Below are positions 34,438 through 43,203 of a stretch of 64,000 bases of DNA, one piece after another; positions within the stretch are counted from its first letter, which is position 1; each line of letters starts with the position of its first letter. The stretch spans positions 82,902-146,901 of the forward strand of contig CADEFN010000008.1 of NCBI GenBank assembly GCA_902826615.1, given 5' to 3'. This DNA is from an uncultured Gemmatimonadota bacterium (lineage in GTDB: Bacteria > Gemmatimonadota > Gemmatimonadetes > Gemmatimonadales > Gemmatimonadaceae). Position numbers and translations under genes: made by a program. A model generated the notes under the pieces. That model ran no database searches and was not told the DNA's origin. It saw nothing but the letters and a program-made list of their open reading frames with translations.

Positions 34438-36002
34438 CTCCCTCTCGATCGCGCGCTTTCGTTGCAGTGGGAATCCTCGTTGGTGCCATGGCATCAGGCG
34501 GGGGCTTGCTGGCGCGCGGTTTTGCGAGCAAACCCCCGCAGGGAAACACGGAGCGCCTCCTCGACGATGTGCTCGCGCGCATCCAGCGCAGCTACGTTGA
34601 CTCGATCTCCACGGCCGAGCTGCTCAACCGCACGGTGGCCGGCTTTCTGGAAGAACTGGGAGATCCGAACACGGTCTATCTCGAGCCCGCACGGCTCAAG
34701 AGACTGGCGGAGAATACAACAGGACTCTACACAGGGCTCGGCGTTCGCTTCGACGCGCGCGAGGGCTGGCCGAGAGTTATCGCCCCGCTCCCCGGAAGCC
34801 CGGCGGAACGCGCGGGTCTCCTGGCCGGCGACCGCATCCTGGAAATTGACGGCCGCTCGACCCGCGGCTGGACCGACGACGAAACCCGGAATGCCATGCG
34901 CGGTCCGTCGGGAACGGCGGTCACTCTGCTGGTCGAGCGGCCGGGGCGGTCTGGTCAGCTTCCGGTCAAGCTCGTGCGCGAGGAGGTACACCGCACGGCG
35001 GTGAGGCGAACCGCGCTGCTTCCTGACGGGGTCGGGTACGTCGATCTCCGGGCCTTTTCCGACTCTACGGAGCGTGAACTCGCCCGCGCTGTGGACTCGC
35101 TCAAGCAGGCCGGAATGACCTCACTGGTGCTGGACCTGCGCGGCAACCCGGGTGGGTTGCTCGCGCAGGGTGTGGCCGTGAGCGAGCTCTTTCTCGACCC
35201 GAAGCAAACGATTGTGAGCATGCGTGGTCGCGCGGCGACGACACCTCAGGTGTTCGCCGATTCCGCACCGCAGGCATGGCCGACGTTGCCCATGGTGGTG
35301 CTTGCCGATCGCGGCACGGCGAGCGCAGGCGAGATTGTCACGGGAGCGCTGCAGGATCATGACCGGGCCCTGGTAATGGGGCAACCGACCTACGGGAAGG
35401 GAAGCGCGCAGGCCGTGTTCCAGACGGCTGCGGGAGGGGGGCTCAAACTCACCACGGCGCGCTGGTACACGCCATCGGGGCGATCCATCGATCGCATGGT
35501 GGAGTCCGGTGCTGTCGGGCGCGACGACGACGCGCCCCGCTTTCGCACCGACGCCGGTCGCACGGTGTTTGGCGGTGGTGGGATCAGTCCAGATGTGCTT
35601 GTCTCCGAACGCGCTGCACTCACCGCAGAACTGGCGCTGCAGTCCGCACTTGGCGTTCGGGTAACCGAGTTTCGCGATGCACTCACCGCATATGCCACGT
35701 CGTTGCGGGGCACGGGGCGAGTGACGAGCTGGGACACCCCGGTGACCGACGACATGCTCGAAGGGGCCTGGCGTATGGTGCAGGCGCGCGGGTTTGCGCT
35801 CGACCGCACGATGTGGAACGGCGCACGATCCCTGGTGGCCTCGTTTGTCGGGCGCGAAATGGTTCGTGTGCAGCTTGGCGCTGTCGCCGAGGCACGTCGG
35901 ACCATTGAAGGCGACGAACTGATTCAGCGGGCGGCGACGGTGCTCAGAAGCGCGCGTTCCCCGCGCGATGTGCTCAGCGCCGCCGACAGCACGGCGCCCT
36001 GA
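34434..36002 (+). CDS. ctpA: S41 carboxy-terminal processing protease
   Basis: A 522-residue periplasmic protease. It has an N-terminal signal anchor (about residues 6-30), a PDZ domain (about 95-180, LGVRFDAREGWPRVIAPLPGSPAERAGLLAGDRILEIDG, shown partly as PGSPAERAGLLAGDRI), and the catalytic core with nucleophile Ser297 (DRGTASAGEIVTG) and general base Lys322 (TYGKGSAQ). Family members trim or degrade exported proteins. After about residue 400 a long C-terminal extension of unknown role adds roughly 110 residues. The gene converges with lolA with only 2 bases between their stops. Confidence 0.93.
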   Translation: MTPSRSRAFVAVGILVGAMASGGGLLARGFASKPPQGNTERLLDDVLARIQRSYVDSISTAELLNRTVAGFLEELGDPNTVYLEPARLKRLAENTTGLYTGLGVRFDAREGWPRVIAPLPGSPAERAGLLAGDRILEIDGRSTRGWTDDETRNAMRGPSGTAVTLLVERPGRSGQLPVKLVREEVHRTAVRRTALLPDGVGYVDLRAFSDSTERELARAVDSLKQAGMTSLVLDLRGNPGGLLAQGVAVSELFLDPKQTIVSMRGRAATTPQVFADSAPQAWPTLPMVVLADRGTASAGEIVTGALQDHDRALVMGQPTYGKGSAQAVFQTAAGGGLKLTTARWYTPSGRSIDRMVESGAVGRDDDAPRFRTDAGRTVFGGGGISPDVLVSERAALTAELALQSALGVRVTEFRDALTAYATSLRGTGRVTSWDTPVTDDMLEGAWRMVQARGFALDRTMWNGARSLVASFVGREMVRVQLGAVAEARRTIEGDELIQRAATVLRSARSPRDVLSAADSTAP

Positions 36003-36004
36003 CC

Positions 36005-36670
36005 TCAGCGCAACGCTGACCCGTCGACGACCTTCACACCCTTGGGTGGCTTGAAGGTGAAGGACGAGGTGGCCACGTCGGCGTTAGGCACGAAGGACAC
36101 AATGCGCACGCGGCGCGTGAGCCCGCTGGCCTCCTGCGCCTCGAACTGACGCAACAGACCGTCCTCGAGATCGACCCAGACGCGGGCGCGCACGAATCCC
36201 GGGCTGGTACCGGGGCGTGGCGCCAGGTTCACAGCGCGAGTGGCGCGGCCGTCAATGGTTGCCGCACCAGCGTCGGTGATGGTGTAGCGCGCTCGCGGAT
36301 TGGTGAAGAAGGCGCCGATCAGGTCGATCGATCCTTCGATATCTGCGGTGAGGGGAGCTCGAATGACCTGGCCCGGGGTGGAACTGGGCAGATAGAGCCA
36401 CACAAACTTCCCGTCGGAGATGATCACGTCTCCCTTGGGGTCGCTGAACCGGAAGGCAAACTTGTCGGGGCGTGACTGCTGGAACTCCCCCCGCGACGGG
36501 ATCGCCGATCCGGTAAGGGCATTGGTGATGTTCTGCTCGAACGAGGCCCGAGCGGTGCGAATGCCGGCGTAGGCCGCCACCGCCTTGTCAATCGCACTTT
36601 CCGCCGCCGATTGCGCGGTGAGCGTGGCGGCGGACAGCGTTAGGCAGAGAGCCGTGATGAGACGTGGCAT
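36005..36670 (-). CDS. lolA: Outer-membrane lipoprotein carrier protein LolA
   Basis: A 221-residue periplasmic chaperone that carries lipoproteins from LolCDE to the outer membrane. ATG 36670 gives a clean signal peptide (MPRLITALCLTLSAATLTAQS). The mature part has VAAYAGIRTARASFEQNITN, KFAFRFSDPKGDVIISDGKFVWLYLP and VSFVPNADVATSSFTFKPPKGVKVVDG, all typical of LolA. A frame starting 75 bases earlier adds non-signal residues and is rejected. Its presence implies lipoprotein sorting to an outer membrane. Confidence 0.92.
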   Translation of the reverse strand: MPRLITALCLTLSAATLTAQSAAESAIDKAVAAYAGIRTARASFEQNITNALTGSAIPSRGEFQQSRPDKFAFRFSDPKGDVIISDGKFVWLYLPSSTPGQVIRAPLTADIEGSIDLIGAFFTNPRARYTITDAGAATIDGRATRAVNLAPRPGTSPGFVRARVWVDLEDGLLRQFEAQEASGLTRRVRIVSFVPNADVATSSFTFKPPKGVKVVDGSALR

Positions 36671-36754
36671 GGCAGAAGGTACCCGGTGAGGCAGAGGGCG
36701 TTCCGCGGTTTCGGGGAGCCGCTGGCGCGGCGTCCCCGGTATCACGGCAAGACG

Positions 36755-39700
36755 TCAGGCAGCTTCGACGCCCTGGCTTTCGCTGAGAGGATCTTCGGTG
36801 GTCACCGCGTCGTCCACGGGATTCCCCCGCATACGAACGCTCACCAGCGACGACACGCCGGGTTCCTGCATGGTGACACCGTACACCGCATCCGCTGCCT
36901 CGGTGGTCGTGCGCGGATTGTGCGTAATCACGATGAACTGTGTGTTGGTCTTGAACTGCGTCAGCATACGCACGTAACGGCCGATGTTGGCGTCGTCCAG
37001 TGGGGCATCCACTTCGTCCAGGAGGCAGAAGGGACTTGGCTTGGTGAGGAAGATGCCGAACAACAGCGAGAGAGCCACCAGGGCACGCTCGCCGCTGGAG
37101 AGCAGGTTGATGCGCTGTGTGCGCTTTCCGCGCGGTGAGGCGTGGACCTCGATATCACAATCGAGCGGAAGCTCCGGGTTCTCGAGACGCAGGTCGCACT
37201 CACCGCCGCCAAACAGGGTCATGAAGATCTGGCGGAAGTTCTCGCGCACCTGTGTGAAGGTGGCCAGGAACATCTCGCGCGCTGTGGTATCGATTTCACG
37301 GATCGCGAGCTGCAGCTTGTTCTTGCCCTCGGCGAGGTCGTTGCGCTGGGTGGTCAGGAAATCGAGGCGCTTGAGTTCTTCCTCATGTTCCTCGATGGCC
37401 AGCGGGTTGACCGGGCCAAGTTTCTCGACATCGTTGCGCAGCTGTTCTGCTTCAGCGCGAAGGGTGTCGTCATCCACATCGACGGCTACAAACGAGGTGA
37501 GCAGGTCCTCGAGAGGACGCCGCCACTCGGTTTCCAGACGTTCCTTGATCGTGGCCCGCTTGCCGGACAACTCGATAAAGCGCAGTTCGGAGGCGTGCAG
37601 GGACGATTCGCGGTCGTGCGCATTGCGCCGTGCCGCATCCAGCGCCTGATCGGCTTCCTGCAGCGCGAGGTCGGCGGTTTGCACCGCCGCTTCCGCTGCC
37701 GCCACACGCGTTTCGACATCCTTGAGTGTTGCAACGCGGGTGTCGAGGTCGGCCTGCCACGAATCGAGCTGCATGGCCAGCTTGCGATCGGACTCGCCAA
37801 GCGATGAGAGCTCCTGGGCCAGTGCGGCAAGCCGGTTTGCGGCGTTGCTGTGCTCCTGATCCAGTCGCTGCAAGCGGTCGTTGGCCACCTGCAGACGGGC
37901 ACGCACCTGCGCCACGTTCACCTGCGCCGCGGTGCGACGATCGCGCGCCGCTTCGAGCGCGTGTTCGGCGTCAACCGTTTCGGTCCGGCGTCCTTGCACC
38001 GTCTCCTCGTGGCCGCCCAGCGATGCGCTCGCCAGCTCGGCCTGCTCCTGCGCCGCGGCCACGCGCTTGGAAAGCTCCTGATGACGACCAGCCAATCGCG
38101 AGGCCAGGGCATCGGCTTCTTCGAGTTCGCGCACGCCACGCAGACGGCGACGTTCGAGCTCGGCCCGGACGTCGTTGGCACGCCGGTCTTCAGACTGTGC
38201 AGCGGCGGCGCGTTCGGACGATGCCGCGACTTCAGCATCGGCACGTACCAGTGCTGCCCGCGCCTCATCACTGGCCGTGGCTGCACGCGCCCGGTTGTCT
38301 TGCGCTGCTTGCAACTCGGCGCGCAGTGCAAAGACTTCGGCGCGGCGACGCAGCGGGCCGGGGCCCGCTACACTGCCGGGGAGCCACATGGCGCCACGCG
38401 CGTCGATGAACGCCGATCCCTCGTCGATGGAATGCACCTGCTCGAGCAGGGCACGGACCCAGGCAGCGGCCGAAGCCGACACTTCCACCTGTGGCAGCAG
38501 GTCGCCGGCCTCAGCGTTGTGCAGCTGTGGGGCCGCGTCGAGCGGGAGGAGGAGCAGGGGACCCGGATTGGAGCTGGTGTGCCAGGCACGCACCTCATCG
38601 GCGACGCCACGGTCGCGCACCACCACGGCATGCAGAGTCATGCCAAGGAAACGTTCGACGGCAAGCGCCGACGTGGAGCCAGCGGTCAGGAAGTCGGAGA
38701 CCGGACCCAGAATGGCGCCTTCACCAAACCGTTCGCGCTCGCGCAACAAACGCGCGGCAGCCGGGGCCAATCCCACCCGTTCCCGTTCGAGTCCCTCGAG
38801 GGCGTTGAGGCGCCCTTCGATTCCCGCGCACTGTTCCTGCGCTCGCCCCATTTCGGCGCGGCAGGCCGTGTCGGCATCTCGTGCCACACGGGCGCCGGCA
38901 CGGGCACGCTCCAGTTCGGCCTGTGCTTCGGTGACGGCGGTACGCGCCATTTCCATCGCTTCATCAGCGACCACGATCTCCCGCTGCAGGGCGGCAGCGC
39001 CATCGACCAGCAAGGCCCGCTCGGCGCGCAGCTGCTCGGTGCGAGCATCGACTTCTGTGAGCTCGCGATGGGCGCTTTCCTTGTCCAACTCCAGGCGACG
39101 GATCTGGTCGCGCACCTCGCGCAACGTCCGCTCTGCCGCATCAACGGCCGTGCGAGCGGCTGCGACACGTCCACGCATGGACTCTTCTTCCACGACGAGT
39201 GAGGCGACGAGAGCCTCGACCGCGGTGCCTTCGGCTTCGAGCTGGGTGCGCTCTTCGACCGCGCCCACTCGTTCGGCGGCAAGACGCTCGTCGGTGGCCG
39301 CGCCGTCGCGCTGTTCCTCTTCAGCGCGCTGACGACGCTCCGCCGCGTTTTTCTGCCGTTCTTCTGCCACCGCCACTTCGCCACGCAGCTCCTGCACTTG
39401 CTGCTGATGTTGTGCGTGGAGTCGCGCCAGTTCGTTGCGGGTGGCTTCGCACTCGGCACGCTGCTCCTGCGCACTGCTGCGGCGCACTTCTGCATCGGCC
39501 ACGGCCGTTTCGGCTTCGGGCCCGTTGCTGCGCAGGTCGGCGACCCGGGTTTCCAGCACGGCAAGTTCTTCGCGCCAGGCCTCCATCTCGCGCGACGCGA
39601 GGGTGAGGTCCACCGCAAAGCGGCGGGTGCTCAACTCCTCACTGCGCTCCGCCTTCTTGCGCTGACGCGCGAGCGAACGCACCTGACTCTGGACCTCGGA

Positions 39701-40285
39701 CAGCAGGTCGTCGAGTCGCGACAAGTCGAGGGTTGTCTCCTCGAGTCGTCGCTCAGTGCTGCGGCGACGATCGCGATAGAGGCCCACGCCGGCCGCTTCT
39801 TCGAAGAGTTCGCGGCGATCGTCCGGACGATCCGAGAGGAGGGCATCGATCATCTTGGCTTCGATGACCACTCCCGTGTCGGCGCCGAGACCAGTGCCGC
39901 GGAGCATGTCGTGAATGTCGCGCAGCCGGCAGGAGGCACCATTCATCAGGTACTCACTCTCACCTGAACGCGAGAGCCGCCGGGTGACCACCACTTCCTT
40001 GAAGGCGACAGGCAGCTGCCCGTCTTCATTCTCGAAGTGGAGAGAGACCTCGGCCACGTTCACCGCGCGACGCGCTGACGATCCCTGGAAGATGACCTCT
40101 TCCATCTTGGCGCCTCGCAACATGCGCGCACGTTGTTCGCCCAATACCCAGCGGACGGCGTCGGAGACGTTCGACTTGCCACATCCATTGGGCCCCACGA
40201 TGGCCGTCACGCCGTTGTCGAAGACCATGGTGGTCGCATCGGCAAACGACTTGAAGCCTTGCATTTCGAGTTTTGTGAGCCGCAC
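36755..40285 (-). CDS. smc: Chromosome segregation protein SMC
   Basis: A 1176-residue SMC protein. It has an N-terminal head with Walker A IVGPNGCGKSN (residues 30-40), Q-loop region LGEQRARMLRGAKMEEVIFQG, long coiled coils (about 170-500 and 660-1000), and a hinge around 510-640 (GPVSDFLTAGS, VVVRDRGVADEVRAW). The C-terminal head has signature LSSGERALVALSLLFG and Walker B FCLLDEVDAPLDDANI. It compacts and segregates the chromosome with ScpA and ScpB, which are not in the window. GTG start directly follows the stop of the SPOR gene (TAG-GTG), indicating one transcript. Confidence 0.97.
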   Translation of the reverse strand: MRLTKLEMQGFKSFADATTMVFDNGVTAIVGPNGCGKSNVSDAVRWVLGEQRARMLRGAKMEEVIFQGSSARRAVNVAEVSLHFENEDGQLPVAFKEVVVTRRLSRSGESEYLMNGASCRLRDIHDMLRGTGLGADTGVVIEAKMIDALLSDRPDDRRELFEEAAGVGLYRDRRRSTERRLEETTLDLSRLDDLLSEVQSQVRSLARQRKKAERSEELSTRRFAVDLTLASREMEAWREELAVLETRVADLRSNGPEAETAVADAEVRRSSAQEQRAECEATRNELARLHAQHQQQVQELRGEVAVAEERQKNAAERRQRAEEEQRDGAATDERLAAERVGAVEERTQLEAEGTAVEALVASLVVEEESMRGRVAAARTAVDAAERTLREVRDQIRRLELDKESAHRELTEVDARTEQLRAERALLVDGAAALQREIVVADEAMEMARTAVTEAQAELERARAGARVARDADTACRAEMGRAQEQCAGIEGRLNALEGLERERVGLAPAAARLLRERERFGEGAILGPVSDFLTAGSTSALAVERFLGMTLHAVVVRDRGVADEVRAWHTSSNPGPLLLLPLDAAPQLHNAEAGDLLPQVEVSASAAAWVRALLEQVHSIDEGSAFIDARGAMWLPGSVAGPGPLRRRAEVFALRAELQAAQDNRARAATASDEARAALVRADAEVAASSERAAAAQSEDRRANDVRAELERRRLRGVRELEEADALASRLAGRHQELSKRVAAAQEQAELASASLGGHEETVQGRRTETVDAEHALEAARDRRTAAQVNVAQVRARLQVANDRLQRLDQEHSNAANRLAALAQELSSLGESDRKLAMQLDSWQADLDTRVATLKDVETRVAAAEAAVQTADLALQEADQALDAARRNAHDRESSLHASELRFIELSGKRATIKERLETEWRRPLEDLLTSFVAVDVDDDTLRAEAEQLRNDVEKLGPVNPLAIEEHEEELKRLDFLTTQRNDLAEGKNKLQLAIREIDTTAREMFLATFTQVRENFRQIFMTLFGGGECDLRLENPELPLDCDIEVHASPRGKRTQRINLLSSGERALVALSLLFGIFLTKPSPFCLLDEVDAPLDDANIGRYVRMLTQFKTNTQFIVITHNPRTTTEAADAVYGVTMQEPGVSSLVSVRMRGNPVDDAVTTEDPLSESQGVEAA

Positions 40286-41566
40286 CTACGATGTACTCCC
40301 GACCCGAACCACGAGGGTCGATTGAATGTTCAGGGAATCGAGTTCGAGCTTGTACCGGTTGGCGTCGGCGGCTTCAGAGAAGGCACCGACAAAAATCCGC
40401 CACACATTGCTGCTGTCGCGCAGGGAATACGCCGGCAATCCACGGCCGAGATAACCCGAAATGCGCACGCGCGCCATGACATTGTCTGACGCCGAGTCCA
40501 CGAGGAGTGCGTACGGCGTATGACTTACCGCACCCCCGGTTGCAGGAATCGATCCGCGCGCACGCAGCGAGGCAAGAAAGTTCTCCGCCGAGAGGCTGTC
40601 TGAGAAGGCACCAAGCAGCACGCGGTACCACGAGGTGCTATCCCCCGGAGTGGGGGCGAGCGCAAAGGTAGGTGCCGGCACCGTGTCGCCGAGGGCCGTG
40701 ACGAGGGAAAGGGCGTCGCTGCGAGAGTTGAAGAATCGAATTTCAGTGCTCCACGCGGCGTCTGACGTAACACGCGGCGCCACAGGAGGAAGGGCAAGGA
40801 GGTCGGGCTTTGCCGCTGCCGTGTCAGTCGCGGCCGCTGGCGCGCCACTCACAAGTTGCATCGCGCGCTGGCGCACCTGGGGCACCGCGAGGGACGCCAG
40901 CAATGCTGCTGCCGCTCCGATCAGCCATTTCGTCCAGTTGCCACCACTCTTCTCCGGCGAAGCGGCCACGGGGCGCGAAGGCATGGCGGGCGTGCGCATC
41001 GTCGCGCCAGTCTGCACCTCGCCGAGAACCTTGACCCCGGCTGGGGCTGCCGCGTCTCCCACGACGAGCGCGCCATCAAGCTGCGTCAGCAGCAGATCGA
41101 GGGCGGGCACGCTGGCCGGCGCGGCGATCAGCAGGAGTGCGTCGGCGCGATGAATCTGTTCAGCGAGTGAACGCCATCGGGTGCTCGACAACACGTCGCT
41201 CGCCAGGGGCGATTCGGCGCCACCGGAGAGGAGAAAGAGATTGGGAGAGTCGGCGCTGGGCTGTGCGGCACGGCCCAGCGAGATGCCGTACCGGATCATG
41301 TCGCTTACGCCGGGCTGTTCGCCGTCCGAGGCGGTGTTCGCTTCGGAGTCTTCACTGGTGAGCGTGGCCAGAAAGACGCGACGTCGCAGGCTCTGGCCGC
41401 GCGCTACGCCCATGGCGACCGCTCGCGTGGCGACGAGGTCGTCGCCGATCACCGCCACGGCTGCTACGCCGTCGACGAGCGGAGAGACGCGCTGGCCAGC
41501 GCTTTCCCAGCTGGCTTCAAAGGCGAGAAGGGCGGGTTCCGTCAGGGGACGCCCTCGTAGACCCAA
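40286..41566 (-). CDS. SPOR-domain membrane protein
   Basis: A 426-residue protein. The first 200 residues look like a cytoplasmic nucleotide/CpsD-like domain (VAAVAVIGDDLVATRAVAMGVARGQ, ALLLIAAPASVPALDLLLTQLDGALVVGD) without a clear P-loop. One membrane helix follows (about 213-232, WLIGAAAALLASLAV). The periplasmic part ends in a double SPOR-like region (WYRVLLGAFSDSLSAENFLASLR, VWRIFVGAFSEAADANRYKLEL), a peptidoglycan-binding domain seen in division proteins. The start is doubtful: TTG 41566 overlaps the upstream gene by 25 bases, while CTG 41545 would give a 4-base CTGA overlap. Confidence 0.85.
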   Translation of the reverse strand: MGLRGRPLTEPALLAFEASWESAGQRVSPLVDGVAAVAVIGDDLVATRAVAMGVARGQSLRRRVFLATLTSEDSEANTASDGEQPGVSDMIRYGISLGRAAQPSADSPNLFLLSGGAESPLASDVLSSTRWRSLAEQIHRADALLLIAAPASVPALDLLLTQLDGALVVGDAAAPAGVKVLGEVQTGATMRTPAMPSRPVAASPEKSGGNWTKWLIGAAAALLASLAVPQVRQRAMQLVSGAPAAATDTAAAKPDLLALPPVAPRVTSDAAWSTEIRFFNSRSDALSLVTALGDTVPAPTFALAPTPGDSTSWYRVLLGAFSDSLSAENFLASLRARGSIPATGGAVSHTPYALLVDSASDNVMARVRISGYLGRGLPAYSLRDSSNVWRIFVGAFSEAADANRYKLELDSLNIQSTLVVRVGSTS

Positions 41567-43041
41567 AAACTCTGTTTGGATGCCTTGCCCGCACGTTCGG
41601 CATCGTCGCGCGTGGGGAACGGCCCCATGATCACACGATACACCGGCGTGCCACCCGACTCACCGGGAGAGACGCGCGGCTTCTGTCCGTCGACCGAAAT
41701 GGAAGAGGCAATCTCGCGCGCACGGTCCATGGAGAGCACGGCCGCGAATGAGAGCGTCCACCCCGATCGCTTGGTTTGAGCCGACGCCGGGGGTGGCTCA
41801 TCCTGACGCTCAGTCGATGGTGTGGCAGGGCGATCGGCTGCCGGCGTTTCCGAGGGCGCGGCATTGGTGGCCTGCCCGCCGCTCACCACCCTGGTGGATT
41901 CGGCGCGTGTTCTGAATGCCACCGGAACGTCGATCCCGCGAGCGCGTGGGCGGAACCCATTCCAGCGTGCGAAGAACCAGAGATCCTCCGCACCAGTAGC
42001 CACGCGGCGTGTGCTCTCGCCCGAGACCGGATCGACAAAATCCACGGCAGGGCTCTGAAGCGTGGCCACCGTGCCGTCGACCGCTACTGCGGGCAGGTCG
42101 GCGCGCCATCCGGTCTTGAGTGTCGCGACCAACTCTTCTGTGCCGACGGCGACCACCCACACCGAATCACCTTCCACCGGACGCGCCAGCAGGTAGCGCC
42201 CCAGCGGATCCATGCGCAGCTCGGTGGCGAGCCCCGGCAGCTTGACCGATCCGCTCACGTCACCGGAATATCGGTCAAGGCGTTCGAGACGTGGGGAGCC
42301 CTGGCTCGCCACAAACACGCGGTCGCCACTTGGTGTCGGTGCGATCGCCAGAATGTCGTCATCGACCGAAAAGCGTTCCAGTCGCGAGATATCGTTAGGC
42401 GGGACCGTCAGCAACCGGTCGGCTGCCCCCAGGTAGACCCGGTCGCCCACCGGTGTGACCACGGCGCGGTCGGTTCTGGGGATGTCGAGGGAATCCGTGA
42501 TGACGTCGTCGGGGGGACGTGTGCGCAGCAGCAGCGCCCCTTCCTCGCCTGCGTCGACCAGCAACAGGACCGTTCCATCAGGCGTGGGTACCACGCGGCG
42601 CACCACCCGTTCACCGGGGAGAGTCCAGTCGCCGCTTGGCGTCATACGCACGACACCACCCGACGCGGTCAGCCCGAAAATCGACCATCCGTCGGCGGAC
42701 GCCAGCGACGCGTAACTCCCCTTCGACGGGCGCTTGATCGAACCAAGCCGCAAATCGATCCAGCCCGGCCCACCGGCCGAGTCGACAAAGGCCAGCATTC
42801 CGTTTTCGGGGTCGAACCCGAGAATGCGGTCGACCACGGGGGCCGCCTGCGTGGAGCGCCACACCACCGAGTCCAGCTCTGCGAACCGAGAGGCCCTCAC
42901 GACGCCTCCCGAACGCGGGACGCGCACCACAACGGGGTCGGGCCCCGCGGTGATCTTCCGCTCAGTTTGGCCCTCGTCGCGCGACCCCCCACCGCAGGCG
43001 GCAAGGGTGGCTACAACGGCGAAAAAGGGGGCGCGGCGCAC
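41542..43041 (-). CDS. Lipoprotein with beta-propeller-like and SPOR domains
   Basis: A 499-residue lipoprotein. GTG 43041 gives a signal peptide with lipobox TLAAC (VRRAPFFAVVATLAACGGG). The middle part (about 50-380) has repeating beta-propeller-like blades (FDPENGMLAFVDSAGGPG, IFGLTASGGVVRMTPSG, VVTPVGDRVYLGAADRLLTV, IAPTPSGDRVFVASQGS). The C-terminal SPOR domain is GWTLSFAAVLSMDRAREIASS to GPFPTRDDAERAGKASKQSFWVY. The combination suggests an outer-membrane protein that binds denuded glycan at the septum. The upstream ATG (43104) gives no signal peptide. It is followed by, and overlaps, another SPOR gene. Confidence 0.85.
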   Translation of the reverse strand: MRRAPFFAVVATLAACGGGSRDEGQTERKITAGPDPVVVRVPRSGGVVRASRFAELDSVVWRSTQAAPVVDRILGFDPENGMLAFVDSAGGPGWIDLRLGSIKRPSKGSYASLASADGWSIFGLTASGGVVRMTPSGDWTLPGERVVRRVVPTPDGTVLLLVDAGEEGALLLRTRPPDDVITDSLDIPRTDRAVVTPVGDRVYLGAADRLLTVPPNDISRLERFSVDDDILAIAPTPSGDRVFVASQGSPRLERLDRYSGDVSGSVKLPGLATELRMDPLGRYLLARPVEGDSVWVVAVGTEELVATLKTGWRADLPAVAVDGTVATLQSPAVDFVDPVSGESTRRVATGAEDLWFFARWNGFRPRARGIDVPVAFRTRAESTRVVSGGQATNAAPSETPAADRPATPSTERQDEPPPASAQTKRSGWTLSFAAVLSMDRAREIASSISVDGQKPRVSPGESGGTPVYRVIMGPFPTRDDAERAGKASKQSFWVYEGVP

Positions 43042-43124
43042 GGGGGAAACATAGGCGTCACAGGTCGCCCCGACGAGGGCAAAGGCACGGATCACCTCGC
43101 GCATCCGCAGTTCGCCGCGAACGG

Positions 43125-43167
43125 AAAAAAGGAGGGGACCAGGTTCGAGCCCCTGATCCCCTCCTTT
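43125..43167 (-). terminator. Rho-independent terminator
   Basis: Read on the minus strand: AAAGGAGGGGA, an 18-base loop, TCCCCTCC, then a run of T. The 11-base perfect arms and T-tract lie just after the stop codon of the large barrel protein gene, so this ends transcription from the rsfS/barrel unit and separates it from the SPOR/smc unit. Confidence 0.85.
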
Positions 43168-43203
43168 CGTCTCTCGTCAACGCCGGTGAACGAATTCCTG
43201 GCG

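Noticed and set aside
37142..39967. Long plus-strand frames opposite smc (450 and 385 residues)
   Set aside because: They mirror smc codons on the opposite strand in GC-rich DNA; smc itself is unambiguous.
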